This document shows, piece by piece, positions 1 to 9,736 of a stretch of 64,000 nt of DNA (position 1 is its first letter; each line of letters begins with the position of its first letter). The notes below the pieces were generated by a model. It saw only the letters and a program-made list of their open reading frames with translations, made no database searches and was not told the origin of the DNA. Source of the DNA: Chitinophagaceae bacterium. Lineage in GTDB: Bacteria > Bacteroidota > Bacteroidia > Chitinophagales > Chitinophagaceae. The position numbers were made by a program, and so were the translations under genes. The stretch covers positions 1 through 64,000 of the forward strand of contig JADLCD010000091.1 of the NCBI GenBank assembly GCA_020847395.1. Direction: 5' to 3'.

Positions 1-444
1 CTGCTCAACTGTTTTAGGATCGTTCCATTTTATAGCCTGAATTTTTTTCCAGTCAAGGCTATTACCATCTTTTGCTTTATACCCAAGTTTTTCACCGGCG
101 ATAGAATCTCTAACCCAATGTACAAACTGGCGGTACTCATTATTGGTAATTTCAGTTTCATCCATCCAGAAACCACTGATAGTTATCTGCTTGTTACGGG
201 CAGTAAAGGCATAATTTATGTCTTCATCACTGGGACCCATATGAAAAGTTCCCTGGGGTATATAGGTCATGCCAGGAGGCTTTGGCAAAGAATACTTACC
301 ACCAGGTGCTACACCCACCAGTTGGCCTTTATCTTTGTTAGCTGCTCCTCCTTTAGAAGAAGACTTTGATTTGCCACAACTTACAATCGCCATTGCGAAT
401 GCAGTAATTACAACGAGGTTGTTGAAGAGGCTTTTCACTTTCAT
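1..444 (-). CDS. gldK: GldK-like T9SS/gliding lipoprotein, 5' part only
   Basis: The minus-strand frame opens at the ATG at 442-444 and runs off the left edge of the window after 148 codons. The product starts with a lipoprotein signal whose lipobox ends in AIVSC (Cys24), followed by a Ser/Lys-rich linker. Next comes a formylglycine-generating-enzyme-like (SUMF1) segment with the hallmarks GMTYIPQGTFHMGPSDED and FWMDETEITNNEYRQF. That pairing of lipoprotein and SUMF1 fold is typical of GldK/GldJ (PorK in Porphyromonas), the outer-membrane ring lipoprotein of the type IX secretion system. Normal length is about 450 residues, so roughly two thirds lie outside the window. gldL, gldM and gldN would be expected just beyond the left edge (inference). 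GldJ is the alternative; the MGPSDED and DEITNNEYRQF wording fits GldK better. Confidence 0.85.
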   Translation of the reverse strand, partial: MKVKSLFNNLVVITAFAMAIVSCGKSKSSSKGGAANKDKGQLVGVAPGGKYSLPKPPGMTYIPQGTFHMGPSDEDINYAFTARNKQITISGFWMDETEITNNEYRQFVHWVRDSIAGEKLGYKAKDGNSLDWKKIQAIKWNDPKTVEQ

Positions 445-469
445 AAAAATAGCTTAAAGGGTATTTGGA

Positions 470-477
470 CAAATATA
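470..477 (-). promoter_or_regulatory. Bacteroidota -7 box upstream of gldK
   Basis: Read on the minus strand the bases are TATATTTG, an exact match to the Bacteroidota primary-sigma -7 consensus TAnnTTTG. It lies 25 bp before the gldK ATG, which implies a leader of about 15-20 nt. I see no clear -33 TTTG box, so the call rests on the -7 element only. Confidence 0.45.
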
Positions 478-602
478 GATGAAATATTAATTTAAATTTT
501 CAGCGTTTCAAATATTATATATTTTTTAGCGAACAGGCATTTTATGCCGGTAACACAGGTAATATAAACGGTGCGCATTATTAGTTATTGTCTTTTTACA
601 CT

Positions 603-2654
603 TTATCCCTTCCCACCCAACCCTATCATTTCTATAAGCGCGTTTACATTCTCCAAGGGTTTCAGGCAATTATAATTACGGCACAGATATATATATGTTT
701 TTTTATTTACCCATCTTTTATATAGAAGCGGAAAATCATCTTTATCGGTTAATGAAGACTGTAACACTTTGTTTGGAACATAAAAGCATAAGAAACAATC
801 TTTTAACATTTCAGCATTATCTCCTATAATAGCAACTTCATTAATTCCTTTATAAAGATCTATTATATTATTCGCCCAAACTCCAAAGGATACGGGATAT
901 TTTACCACAATGCCCGCCATAGCATCTAAAATTTTCTCAACTATTTGCCTCCATTGACTTTTATCAAAAACAAGCGATAAATATTGCAAAGTCCAAGCCA
1001 TTATTGCATTACCTGAAGGTGTAGCGCCATCGTATATTTCCTTTATACGTATAATTACATCTTGTTGGTTGCAATGCGTATAAAAAAACAAACCTGATGC
1101 TTCATCCAGGAAATTATTTACCACATAAGATGTTAAATTATTTGCTTTCTCCAGGTAACCCTGGTCGCCTGTAATCTCCTGCAAATAAATCAACGCCTGT
1201 ATCGTATATGCATAATCATCAATAAAAGCCGGTATAGCACTTTTGCCTTTCTTATAACTGTGGTTTAGCCCTTCACCATCACTAAATTTCTGTAACAAAA
1301 AGCGCATATTGCATATTGCCAGTTCCTTATACTGTACATTACCTGTTGCAGCATACGCTTTTGACAAAGCTGTACTCATCAGCGCATTCCATCCTAATAA
1401 TATCTTGTCATCTAACCCTGGCCTGATTCGTTTATTTCTTTCCTGCAAAAGCATAGAACAGCAACGCGACAGTATGTTACTCAGCTCAGCCTGGTTTATT
1501 CCTGCTTCCGCTGCAAATGCTTCAGGAGGTTTTGGAACATTAAGAATATTTTTTCCTTCCCAGTTGCCATTATCAGTTATACTGTAATAGGCACAAAACA
1601 ATGGAGCATCCGCTCCGAGCAAATTATCTATTTCTCTTTTACTCCATACATAAAATTTACCCTCCTTCCCTTCGCTATCTGCATCAAGTGCAGAAAAAAA
1701 GCCACATGCTTCATTCATCAATTCCCGCCTTACAAATTCAATGGTTTGTTCTATGGCTTCTTTATACAGGTTTTTCTTTGTAAGCTGATATGCATCACAC
1801 AAAACAGCAATCAGCAAGGCATTATCATACAACATTTTTTCAAAATGAGGAACCAGCCATTCCGTATCTGTTGAATATCGCGCAAACCCTCCACCCAACT
1901 GGTCATATATACCGCCGTATATCATTTTATCCAGGCTTAGCAAAGCCTGGGCTAAAGCCTCTTCATTTTTATAATAATGATAGTAACGCAAACAAAAAGC
2001 TATAGAAAAAGTTTGGGGAAATTTTGGCGCACGCCCAAAACCGCCCCATTCCCTATCTGCATGCTGCATAAGGTTTTCAAGCATGGTATCTATAGCGGGC
2101 TGCGTTATTTCATTTTTTTGTGAAGGTTGATTTATACCGAATGAGTTTGATTTCAGAAGATGTTGTGTGAGATTATCTGCCTGGTTGTATATATCTGCAC
2201 GTTTGTCTTTAAAAGCCTTCATCACCCCAACCAATACCTGCTCCCACGAAGGACGGCCCGATACAGGCGATGGCGGGAAATAGGTGCCTCCGTAAAAAGG
2301 CTTTTTATCTGGCGTAAGAAAAACATTCAATGGCCATCCGCCGCTGCCCGTCATTGTTTGTACGGCATTCATGTATATATGGTCCAGGTCGGGTCTTTCT
2401 TCACGATCAATTTTAATATTTACAAAATGCTCATTCATGAAAGCCGCTATTTCTTCATCTTCAAAACTTTCTTTTTCCATTACATGACACCAATGACATG
2501 CGGAATACCCAATGCTTACCAGTATAGGCTTATCTTCCTGCAAAGCTTTTTGCAGGGCAGTTTCTCCCCACGGGTACCAATCCACAGGATTATATGCATG
2601 CTGAAGGAGATAAGGACTTGTTTCGTGAATGAGATGATTCGTGTGATTATCCAT
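603..2654 (-). CDS. Thioredoxin-domain protein, YyaL/SSP411 (DUF255) family
   Basis: This 683-residue protein matches the full length of the YyaL/spermatogenesis-associated protein 20 family. The N-terminus has the family signature [21 protein letters not shown], then a thioredoxin-like domain with the redox motif C53-H-W-C56 and the loop [13 protein letters not shown]. The rest resembles the (alpha/alpha)6 barrel of N-acylglucosamine 2-epimerases and glycosidases, with [11 protein letters not shown] and the [12 protein letters not shown] segment. No signal peptide is visible, so it is probably cytoplasmic. The biochemical role of the family is not settled. It starts 17 bp after the hemD stop and is probably the last gene of the minus-strand run from the Omp85 barrel through DUF4271 and hemD. 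Confidence 0.9.
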   Translation of the reverse strand: MDNHTNHLIHETSPYLLQHAYNPVDWYPWGETALQKALQEDKPILVSIGYSACHWCHVMEKESFEDEEIAAFMNEHFVNIKIDREERPDLDHIYMNAVQTMTGSGGWPLNVFLTPDKKPFYGGTYFPPSPVSGRPSWEQVLVGVMKAFKDKRADIYNQADNLTQHLLKSNSFGINQPSQKNEITQPAIDTMLENLMQHADREWGGFGRAPKFPQTFSIAFCLRYYHYYKNEEALAQALLSLDKMIYGGIYDQLGGGFARYSTDTEWLVPHFEKMLYDNALLIAVLCDAYQLTKKNLYKEAIEQTIEFVRRELMNEACGFFSALDADSEGKEGKFYVWSKREIDNLLGADAPLFCAYYSITDNGNWEGKNILNVPKPPEAFAAEAGINQAELSNILSRCCSMLLQERNKRIRPGLDDKILLGWNALMSTALSKAYAATGNVQYKELAICNMRFLLQKFSDGEGLNHSYKKGKSAIPAFIDDYAYTIQALIYLQEITGDQGYLEKANNLTSYVVNNFLDEASGLFFYTHCNQQDVIIRIKEIYDGATPSGNAIMAWTLQYLSLVFDKSQWRQIVEKILDAMAGIVVKYPVSFGVWANNIIDLYKGINEVAIIGDNAEMLKDCFLCFYVPNKVLQSSLTDKDDFPLLYKRWVNKKTYIYLCRNYNCLKPLENVNALIEMIGLGGKG

Positions 2655-2670
2655 TCAGCGAAATTCGGAG

Positions 2671-3450
2671 TTATTTTGTTTTATGACTGTTGATATATTT
2701 TTCCAGTGCTGCCACCATGGAAGGAGTTTCAGGTGCAGGGGCTTTTATATGCAATGTTAAGCCGGCTTCTTCAACAGCTTTTGAAGTGTTATTTCCAAAA
2801 GCGCCTATTTTAGTACCGTTTTGCTTATACCGCGGAAAATTTTCGAGCAGGCTTTTTACACCGCTTGGCGTAAAAAAGCAAATAATATCATACTCATCTT
2901 TAGTGAGCAATTGTTTTACATCATTACTGATGGTACGATACATAAATGGTGTTGCAAACTCGCATTTGTTTGTTTTAAGCCAGTTTACAATTTCATTATC
3001 CTGCTGGTTTTCAGAGCATGGATACAGGAATTTTTCGTTTTCCTTGTGCTTGTTGATTACATCAAACAAACTTTTGTTTGTACCATCAGCCCCGTAAAAC
3101 ACCTTACGCTTACGGTAAAGGATGAATTTTTGAAGATATAAAGCCACAGACTCCGTAATACAGAAGTATTTTGTGTCTTGCGATATTGTTACTTTCAACT
3201 CCTCGCAGGTGCGAAAAAAGTGGTCTATCGCATGGCGGCTGGTAAAAATAACCGCGCTATACTGGGTAATATCTATTTTTTGCTTACGAAAGTCTTTAGC
3301 AGGTATCCCTTCCAACCGGATAAAAGGAAAAAAAGCCAGTTCAACACTATGCTTTTTGGCCAGCTCAAAATAAGGAGATTTATCTGAATCGGGGCGCGGT
3401 TGGGTTATCAGCACTTTCTTAATAGAAACAACAGAACTGTTTCCTGCCAT
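2671..3450 (-). CDS. hemD: Uroporphyrinogen-III synthase
   Basis: HemD closes hydroxymethylbilane to uroporphyrinogen III in tetrapyrrole synthesis in the cytoplasm. The 259-residue product starts MAGNSSVVSIKKVLITQPRP and has the usual two-lobed HemD pattern, including FTSRHAIDHFF, FFTPSGVKSLLENF and IGAFGNNTSKAVEEAG. The open frame reaches back to an alternative start at 3519, but that would overlap the upstream gene by 17 bp and add an unlike N-terminus, so I prefer the ATG at 3448-3450. The family is poorly conserved in sequence, but the Bacteroidota form beginning K-K-V-L-I-(S/T)-Q-P is recognisable. The downstream neighbour is the YyaL-type gene. The upstream neighbour is DUF4271, a frequent partner of hemD in this phylum. 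Confidence 0.88.
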   Translation of the reverse strand: MAGNSSVVSIKKVLITQPRPDSDKSPYFELAKKHSVELAFFPFIRLEGIPAKDFRKQKIDITQYSAVIFTSRHAIDHFFRTCEELKVTISQDTKYFCITESVALYLQKFILYRKRKVFYGADGTNKSLFDVINKHKENEKFLYPCSENQQDNEIVNWLKTNKCEFATPFMYRTISNDVKQLLTKDEYDIICFFTPSGVKSLLENFPRYKQNGTKIGAFGNNTSKAVEEAGLTLHIKAPAPETPSMVAALEKYINSHKTK

Positions 3451-3502
3451 TGTTTTCTGTTTTACTATATGTTTGTCTGTATTCGGCAACGTCGTCGCAA
3501 AG

Positions 3503-4516
3503 TTACAAACTTCTTGCAAAAAAATCTACCAACAGCCTGTAAATCAGTAATACAGGTATTATTTCGAAGCCTGCAACATAAAGAAATAAGTGTAACCCAC
3601 TAATTTTTAATTCATTACGAAGATTGCTGTAGGCCAATATAAAACGGTAGATAAGGATAAAAATTATTGAGATGACCGCAATACTGAATGCCGCCTGCTG
3701 AATTCCCTTATCAGAAAAAGCCAGTATGAGTATAAAGGGAAGAAGTAGTACAGCCAATATTTTGTTTATCATGAAAACGATAAAACTGTAGGTGGACGCT
3801 GCTTCTTCCTGCCCAAATATCCACCCTGAAAATTTTAGAATAAAATATTTGAAGGTATAGATAGCCCCGATAGTAAAAAAACAAACGCCAAACATTAGCC
3901 AGGGGTTTTCTACAGTACCCGTTAGATAATCAACCGCGAGATAAGCGAATAAAGACAGGCTGAAAACAAAAAAGATATTAAAAAGCAAGGTAGTCATACC
4001 TGCCTGCTGCAACTGGTCGCGTATCTGTTTTTGCCGTGTAGAACGCCAGAATACATTAAACAGGTCGTTAAAATACTTAGGAAAACCAACCCGTAATATT
4101 CCGAGAAAAAGAAGTGTGGCACAAATAATATAAAACAATTCATCCTTATTAGACGCCCTGTAGAGTTTAGATGACATGTTGACAACACCATCTTTTACAT
4201 TAAAAAAAGGATGGTTGTTTATGAAAGGGAAGCTATAATCACCATAAGTAAAGGCTGTGTTTTTTACAGTATCCTGGTTAGCCGGCAAAGCCTCTTTAAC
4301 TGTTATAGCCGTCATTGGCACTTCGGCTACAGAATCTTTTTTTATCACAGCCGTTTCTACCGGTTTCTTTTTTACAACCTTCTTTTGCGTGGTATCAACA
4401 ATATGAGGAGTTATAGCAGTATCCGGTTGTGGTTTAGCCACAGCAGAATCATCCTGCGCGTATAAAGCGTAAACAATAAAGAATTGAAATATTATAAAAC
4501 TGATAATGCTTCTCAA
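3503..4516 (-). CDS. DUF4271 membrane protein
   Basis: The 337-residue product has an N-terminal signal peptide (about residues 1-20, ending ALYAQ). A Pro/Thr/Lys-rich periplasmic stretch follows to about residue 115, then several hydrophobic segments that look like a polytopic C-terminal membrane domain. This is the DUF4271 pattern, a Bacteroidota family of unknown function. It sits 52 bp upstream of hemD (using the start chosen here) and 61 bp downstream of the Omp85 gene, all on the minus strand. An envelope role is likely from topology and from gldK nearby, but nothing in the sequence names a reaction. Confidence 0.8.
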   Translation of the reverse strand: MRSIISFIIFQFFIVYALYAQDDSAVAKPQPDTAITPHIVDTTQKKVVKKKPVETAVIKKDSVAEVPMTAITVKEALPANQDTVKNTAFTYGDYSFPFINNHPFFNVKDGVVNMSSKLYRASNKDELFYIICATLLFLGILRVGFPKYFNDLFNVFWRSTRQKQIRDQLQQAGMTTLLFNIFFVFSLSLFAYLAVDYLTGTVENPWLMFGVCFFTIGAIYTFKYFILKFSGWIFGQEEAASTYSFIVFMINKILAVLLLPFILILAFSDKGIQQAAFSIAVISIIFILIYRFILAYSNLRNELKISGLHLFLYVAGFEIIPVLLIYRLLVDFFARSL

Positions 4517-4577
4517 AAATGTCGGATTTAATTATTGCGCAAAAATATTCTAATACTATCTCTCAAATACATTTCCA

Positions 4578-6389
4578 TTAAAATAAACTCACTAATCCAA
4601 AATGTATTTTAGCCTGCCGGAAACTTAATGGCACATCATCTCTTTTTCCAACAGCATAACTCAGGTTAAAAATACCTGCCTTAGTTTCAAAAGCCATTCC
4701 CACACCAAACCCCATATAGGTATGCGCGGTTTGATTGATGGCAGTATAGAGTTCATTTTTCGCCCAGCCCCCATCTGCAAACCCAAAGAAATAAGAGTTT
4801 AACCCAATAAAAAACCTGTACTCCGCAGTAATAACGCTATACTTGGAGGCATATATACTTTCTTCATCAAAACCTCTTAATAATTTATATCCGCCTACCT
4901 GGTACATTTCGTTCTGAAAAATATTGCGGGTAAATATTCCCCCGGCATTTATAGCTGCCTTTAAAACGGATTGCTTACCTATTTTAAAATAATGAGCCCC
5001 TGAAAGATTTATTCTTGCGAGATAGTTTTTTTTATCGAGCGTATCGTACAGGGATGCATAATTGAAGTAATTATCATCTGCATCTTTGGTCATTTTTGTA
5101 ACCGCGCTGTTAGGTTTTATTGTACGAACGCCGGCAGCAATTATTATAGTATACTCATTACCCTTACGGGGGTTGAATTTATAATCCGTATTATTAAAGA
5201 TGTATTGCAACCCGATATTGGTAGTACTTGCATCAATATAATCAGGAAGCGTTTTAGCAACTCTTATCTGTGCGGTATCTACCCCGGATGGCAATACATT
5301 TGTTGTAGCATTTTGCAAAAACACACTGGCACTTTGCCTGCCTGTTGAAATGTATTGTATGCCAAATTTTGTATTCAGGTTAAGAAAAGAAGAATCCTTT
5401 TTCAGTAAATCAAAATTAAAATTGATACCGAAAGGCGTATTAAAAATATAAGGATGCTCATATAACAAATGCAATCGCGGAGATTTCACCTGTATCTGCT
5501 GCCAGTTAACACCTATGGTTTCTCCTGCGCCCAGGGCATTTTTCAGATTGATATTTGCCTCGCCGGTAAGCTGCAATTTCGTTCTTCCTGGTGTATTGGT
5601 TGCCGGCAAAAAACCAACCAGCACATCAACCTGGCTGCTTTTTTTAGGACCAACATATAAATTCAATACAGAGCCGGTGCCGGCCATCGACATATCCCAT
5701 GCTTTTATTTCTTTCAGGTACGGCAGCTCCAATAGCCGCCTGCTTACATTTTGCAAACGATCTTTCCTGTATAACGAACCGTTTTCTATGCCGAGATATT
5801 TCCGCAGGAAAAAGTTTGAAATCTTCACTTTGCCATATACTCTTATGCTGTCAATGATATATTCCGGGCCTTTTTTTGTATCCAGTGTTGCATAAAGCCC
5901 GCCGTCAAGTATTATCAGGCTGTCTAACACAATGCTGGCAAACGGATGCCCATTATTCTCATAATAGTTCAGCATACGGTTTTGCCAGTATTGCAATTGA
6001 ATAAAATCCACAGGCTGGCCATTTACATACTTATCATTCCAACCTATAGCAGCAAGCATTTTCTTGTCTGTACTGTCTGTGTTCAGCCTGATCCACCGGT
6101 ATTCTTCCCCAAGATATATCCATGCAGAAGCAGATGTTGTATCAAGAACAATACTATCTACTGAAGCGCCTGCATATCCCTTTAATTGCAAGGCAGACGA
6201 AATTTTATCAATATATCCTTTACATGAAGGCTGATTGGGAAACACTTCCTGCAAGCCCAGCGTATGCGGTGAGAAGGTGGTATCTTTGTCAATAAAAAAA
6301 TACCTGAGCCTGTAGGTTTGCTGAGCGCTTCCGAACAAAGAAAGCAACAGCAAAAAAAATAATCCTGAAACACAAGGTAGCCGGCTCAT
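4578..6389 (-). CDS. Omp85-superfamily outer-membrane protein (BamA/TamA-like)
   Basis: The 603-residue product has a signal peptide of about 22 residues (SGLFFLLLLSLFGSAQ). A periplasmic part of about 230 residues follows, with POTRA-like segments such as IIDSIRVYGKVKISNFFLRKY. The C-terminal half is a 16-stranded-barrel-type region. The diagnostic Omp85 L6-loop motif is present in the form VGGYKLLRGFDEESI, and the last strand ends in F. It is shorter than BamA (about 800 residues or more) and has fewer POTRA domains, so it is more likely a TamA/FhaC-like accessory translocase than the essential BamA. It diverges from hemW across a 48-bp gap that must hold both promoters. The substrate cannot be told from the sequence. 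Confidence 0.82.
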   Translation of the reverse strand: MSRLPCVSGLFFLLLLSLFGSAQQTYRLRYFFIDKDTTFSPHTLGLQEVFPNQPSCKGYIDKISSALQLKGYAGASVDSIVLDTTSASAWIYLGEEYRWIRLNTDSTDKKMLAAIGWNDKYVNGQPVDFIQLQYWQNRMLNYYENNGHPFASIVLDSLIILDGGLYATLDTKKGPEYIIDSIRVYGKVKISNFFLRKYLGIENGSLYRKDRLQNVSRRLLELPYLKEIKAWDMSMAGTGSVLNLYVGPKKSSQVDVLVGFLPATNTPGRTKLQLTGEANINLKNALGAGETIGVNWQQIQVKSPRLHLLYEHPYIFNTPFGINFNFDLLKKDSSFLNLNTKFGIQYISTGRQSASVFLQNATTNVLPSGVDTAQIRVAKTLPDYIDASTTNIGLQYIFNNTDYKFNPRKGNEYTIIIAAGVRTIKPNSAVTKMTKDADDNYFNYASLYDTLDKKNYLARINLSGAHYFKIGKQSVLKAAINAGGIFTRNIFQNEMYQVGGYKLLRGFDEESIYASKYSVITAEYRFFIGLNSYFFGFADGGWAKNELYTAINQTAHTYMGFGVGMAFETKAGIFNLSYAVGKRDDVPLSFRQAKIHFGLVSLF

Positions 6390-6437
6390 TATAACAAATC
6401 TAAAGGCATTAATCTGAATTCAAAAATCGTACAACAG

Positions 6438-7565
6438 TTGGCAGGCATTTATATTCATATTCCTTTTTGCAGGCAGGCTTGCTTATACTGTAATTTTCAT
6501 TTTTCTACCACACTGAAACACAAGAACGATTTAATTGAAGCTTTATTGAAAGAAATAGCAATGACTGAGCCTTTTACAGCAGGTGAAATAATAGAAACCA
6601 TTTATCTCGGCGGCGGCACACCGAGCCTGCTTTCAGCAGATGAGCTGAAAAGCATATTTTCTTTGTTACACTCAACATTTCCGATTGCAGAAAATGCAGA
6701 AGTCACGCTGGAAGCGAACCCTGATGATATTGCTCCGGAAAACGTAAGATTATGGAAAGAAGTGGGAATAAACAGGCTGAGCATAGGCATACAATCTTTT
6801 TTTGAAGAAGACCTTAAATGGATGAACAGGGCACATAATGCACAGCAAGCATTGCAATGTATAGCTGAAGCGCAACAGGCAGGATTTAACAATCTGAGCG
6901 TTGATCTTATCTATGGTGCTCCTACCCTGACGGACGAAAACTGGAAGTATAATGTTGACCGGGTATTACAATTGCAGGTTCCGCATATAAGCTGTTATGC
7001 GCTTACTGTTGAGCCTAAAACAGCTTTACAGCAGTTTATCAGCAAGCACAAAATGCAGGATGTTGACCCCGACCAGCAGGCAAGGCAATTTCTGCAATTA
7101 ATTAATTGGTTGAATAAAGCAGGATATGAGCATTATGAAATATCCAACTTCTCCCTACCGGGCAGGCGCAGCCGTCATAATACATCATATTGGCAAGGCA
7201 AACCCTACTATGGATTTGGTCCGTCAGCACATTCGTTTGATGGTATAAAGACACGAAGCTGGAATATTTCGAATAACGCTTTATACACAAAATCAATAAC
7301 AGCAGGAATATTACCTGTTGAAAAAGAAGTACTGACAAAAACGCAACAGGTGAATGAGTATATTATGACTTCGTTGCGCACTTCGGAAGGTGTAGATCTC
7401 AATAAAATAAAAAATGTGTTTGGAGAAAATTATTATAACAGCATCTGTAAAACGGTTTCTTTACTGGGAAAAGAGCATGTTGTTGTTAATGACGAACGTA
7501 TTATATTAACCAAAGAGGGAAAACTGTTTGCAGATGGTTTAGCGGCAGCATTGTTTGCTGATTAA
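6438..7565 (+). CDS. hemW: Radical SAM heme chaperone HemW
   Basis: The 375-residue product begins MAGIYIHIPFC and has the radical-SAM cluster motif C10-x3-C14-x2-C17 (CRQACLYC). TIYLGGGTPSLL, EANPDDI and RLSIGIQSFFEEDLKWMNRAH follow, all hallmarks of HemW/HemN-like proteins. The C-terminal HemN domain carries YEHYEISNFSLPGRRSRHN and GFGPSAHSFDG. HemW binds heme and a 4Fe-4S cluster and delivers heme to acceptor proteins; it is not the oxygen-independent coproporphyrinogen oxidase it is often named after. Length fits the family. It lies head to head with the Omp85 gene. HemD is close by, but no operon link is visible. Confidence 0.92.
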   Translation: MAGIYIHIPFCRQACLYCNFHFSTTLKHKNDLIEALLKEIAMTEPFTAGEIIETIYLGGGTPSLLSADELKSIFSLLHSTFPIAENAEVTLEANPDDIAPENVRLWKEVGINRLSIGIQSFFEEDLKWMNRAHNAQQALQCIAEAQQAGFNNLSVDLIYGAPTLTDENWKYNVDRVLQLQVPHISCYALTVEPKTALQQFISKHKMQDVDPDQQARQFLQLINWLNKAGYEHYEISNFSLPGRRSRHNTSYWQGKPYYGFGPSAHSFDGIKTRSWNISNNALYTKSITAGILPVEKEVLTKTQQVNEYIMTSLRTSEGVDLNKIKNVFGENYYNSICKTVSLLGKEHVVVNDERIILTKEGKLFADGLAAALFAD

Positions 7566-7908
7566 TATATGTTAGCGTTCGGAACGCTTGTTATGAACAC
7601 TTTTTACCACCTGGCTCACCATCAATATCACTACCATTATTATAATAGCGCTACTGCTGAATATGGTGTAAGAGAAAGGCATATGCAATTGTTTCTGTAG
7701 CAAGATACGAAATAAATTTTGAGCATTTTGTTAAGAAAGAAAACGGCTAATAATTTGAGATGCCGGGCAGATACCCTTTCAGGGATTTCCTTTTTGCTGA
7801 CATTAAAACCAACACACTTCATTTAAATTGTCAACTGCCTTTAGCTCATGGCTTTTCACCTCATGCCGGTGTGGCATCGTATCTCCCGCCAGGCGGGAGC
7901 GCTGACTT

Positions 7909-8079
7909 TTACTTTGAGGAGACCTTTGAGCTGTATATCGCTACCTGAGCATTTCCTTTAATCAGCCATAGTGCATATCCCACGTAAAAACAGGCGCCTA
8001 ACGTGGATACTGGTATAGAAATATAGCAGGCTGCTAAAGGGAGTTTCCAAAATTCATTTATGAATAAGTAGTTTAACAT
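7909..8079 (-). CDS. Possible 56-residue membrane peptide
   Basis: A minus-strand frame starts MLNYLFINEFWKLPLAACYI. It contains one long hydrophobic segment (about residues 13-42, including ISIPVSTLGACFYVGYALWLI) and a short polar tail. The frame begins inside a perfect hairpin with 10-bp arms (8069-8098), so its start codon would sit in the 3' half of a stem on the transcript. I recognise no family, and the frame also overlaps part of a 17-bp palindrome nearby. It may be a real small protein or chance. Confidence 0.25.
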   Translation of the reverse strand: MLNYLFINEFWKLPLAACYISIPVSTLGACFYVGYALWLIKGNAQVAIYSSKVSSK

Positions 8080-8098
8080 AGTCGCTTGTTAAACTACA
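8069..8098. repeat. Hairpin with perfect 10-bp arms
   Basis: The arms GTAGTTTAAC (8069-8078) and GTTAAACTAC (8089-8098) are exact reverse complements around a 10-nt loop. There is no adjacent T-run on either strand, so it is not an ordinary intrinsic terminator. It lies just downstream of the minus-strand gene ending at 8120 and could act as a 3'-end stabiliser or an operator. Confidence 0.55.
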
Positions 8099-8119
8099 CA
8101 CCATTTTCTGCAAGCTGCC

Positions 8120-8731
8120 TTAGTCGTCTAAAGCAGGTCGCTGAAATCCAATAATTTTATCTGTCTTTGTATTATTAATCAGTTCGCTGTATTCTTCGTC
8201 TGTCAGGGCTTTTATTTCTTTTAGCCATTTCAGTTGATTTAGCCTGAATTCATAAGGAGTGTCAGGATCAAATCTTGAAAATTTATTCTTAAAGTGTAGC
8301 CTCATTGTATTGTGAATGTCCTCAATAAATGCGTTAACAGTATTTGAGTCAGGTTTTGTAGCCAATAATTCAAGCACCTTTTGTCCTCCGGTTAAATAAA
8401 TCACATCTTTATTACGGTTATAATATGCTGCAATGGTCATGATGGAAAAGAAAAGCAATGCAAACAACCAGAACAACTGGTGCTTAAACGGTTCATTACC
8501 CAACACTGAAATAATTATAAGTACCACGTAAAGCAGGTCAAATAGCAGAAAAATGTAAAAGGGAATGTTTGCGGTTTTGACGCGCTTTTTTACGGTATCA
8601 AAACCAAGCTCTTCAAATTTAATTTTATATTCAATATCTTCCCGGATATTTTTAACCTTAACAAATACACTATCACTTTCAATGAAAACTTCTTTCTGTG
8701 TAGTGAAGGTCTTTTGCTTTAGCTGTGTCAT
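8120..8731 (-). CDS. Unknown two-helix membrane protein
   Basis: The 203-residue product has a charged N-terminal domain of about 55 residues. Two adjacent transmembrane helices follow (roughly residues 55-76 and 86-104: IPFYIFLLFDLLYVVLIIIS, then LFWLFALLFFSIMTIAAYY), and then a cytoplasmic-looking C-terminal part. The C-terminus contains LNQLKWLKEIKALTDEEYSEL, which resembles the short C-terminal SHOCT-type helix pair (leucine-rich, ending in a T-x-E-E-(F/Y) turn). I do not recognise the rest. It lies 35 bp downstream of an unknown lipoprotein gene on the same strand, and the two may be cotranscribed. Confidence 0.7.
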   Translation of the reverse strand: MTQLKQKTFTTQKEVFIESDSVFVKVKNIREDIEYKIKFEELGFDTVKKRVKTANIPFYIFLLFDLLYVVLIIISVLGNEPFKHQLFWLFALLFFSIMTIAAYYNRNKDVIYLTGGQKVLELLATKPDSNTVNAFIEDIHNTMRLHFKNKFSRFDPDTPYEFRLNQLKWLKEIKALTDEEYSELINNTKTDKIIGFQRPALDD

Positions 8732-8766
8732 AATTAAGGTGTTTTAATAAAGTGGTGTGCAGCAGG

Positions 8767-9690
8767 CTACCATACAGTTGGAATAATACCCCTTACTCCC
8801 ATATCAACAACTGTTTCGCCTTTTGCAGGTTCCCACCTGCCATTCTTTTCAACCTCCTGCCATTCAAAACTTTTATTAGTAGAAACGGCCACTTCCACAA
8901 TAATATTTTTAGTTTCTTTCCCGGTTATGGTTAGTTTGCCGCCGGCAAAAGCGCCTGTAACCACGCATGAGCCAGCCGGAACAGGCGAAGTAGCAAATAA
9001 GGGATTAACAACGGTAGTTGCAGGCGCCTGTCCGAAAAGGGTATCTACCTTACTATAATCCCCGTAGCTGACATTGCTTTCAAACCCCCAGTATCCCTGC
9101 CTGCGGTTTTCATTTACACTAATAACCTGCGAATTGATTTGATATGAGCTGATATAAGTATTGTAGCCAATAAAAGAAGCAAGTGTACCGGAAAAATCCT
9201 GGTCTATATGCAGGGTATCGCCAATGGTAGTATCAACGTGATATTGTATGGTATAGTTTTGGTAAGCCAGCGAAAGACGCAGCCATTCATATTCCCCGGG
9301 GGTAACATCTTTTAAAGAAATAGCATAGAACACTTCATTGTTTCCGGCCAGAACGGATTTATCAAAGTAAATGGCAGTGTCGCCGCCCAAGGTCGTTTCA
9401 TCTGCCTTATAAATAATAGTTCCTTTGCCTAACAGCGTGGTATTTGAAGGTGCGAGCTCAATATAATGAGCGCTCATTTTGTTCACAACAGGGCTTTGCG
9501 CTCCATGATCGTCAGGCAATACAGAAGGCTGGCCCGTGTTATTTAATCTTTCCTGCAAGGAGTCGAACCTGAACCTCAAAATCAATTTTGGTTCAATAAC
9601 AGCCTCATCTTCTTTTTTACAGGAAATGATTCCCAAACACATTAATATGCAAAACAGGTAAAATTTCACGTTGTGAGATTTGTTCTGCAA
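8767..9690 (-). CDS. Unknown secreted lipoprotein
   Basis: The 307-residue product begins with a lipoprotein signal ending LGIISC, with Lys-Lys-Glu-Asp-Glu directly after the cysteine; such acidic residues are seen in Bacteroidota surface-exposed lipoproteins. The body reads as beta-rich sandwich sequence with no cysteines and many short Thr/Asp/Gly turns. No catalytic motif or named domain is recognisable. A surface or periplasmic lipoprotein is the safe description. Neighbours give no functional hint: an unknown membrane protein follows and the SDR/altronate dehydratase pair precedes, on the same strand. Confidence 0.72.
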   Translation of the reverse strand: MQNKSHNVKFYLFCILMCLGIISCKKEDEAVIEPKLILRFRFDSLQERLNNTGQPSVLPDDHGAQSPVVNKMSAHYIELAPSNTTLLGKGTIIYKADETTLGGDTAIYFDKSVLAGNNEVFYAISLKDVTPGEYEWLRLSLAYQNYTIQYHVDTTIGDTLHIDQDFSGTLASFIGYNTYISSYQINSQVISVNENRRQGYWGFESNVSYGDYSKVDTLFGQAPATTVVNPLFATSPVPAGSCVVTGAFAGGKLTITGKETKNIIVEVAVSTNKSFEWQEVEKNGRWEPAKGETVVDMGVRGIIPTVW

Positions 9691-9736
9691 ACGAAATTAG
9701 CTTTTCAAAAATTGCTTTGCAATAAAAGAGGAGCTA

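Larger units (their letters stand above)
7566..8119. other. 554-bp intergenic region with hairpins and two tiny frames
   Basis: No gene of normal size is visible. The region holds four things. A 7-bp hairpin at 7574-7588 directly after hemW may terminate it, although no clear T-run follows. A perfect 17-bp palindrome lies at 7883-7899 (CTCCCGCC arms). A 10-bp-arm hairpin lies at 8069-8098. Two short minus-strand frames each have one hydrophobic stretch. One, at 7572-7682, encodes 36 residues (start MPFSYTIFSSSAII); the other, at 7909-8079, is listed separately. None has a recognisable family. Confidence 0.4.

Noticed and set aside
7760-7948. Plus-strand 62-residue frame
   Set aside because: It runs across a palindrome, has no family resemblance and no start signal.
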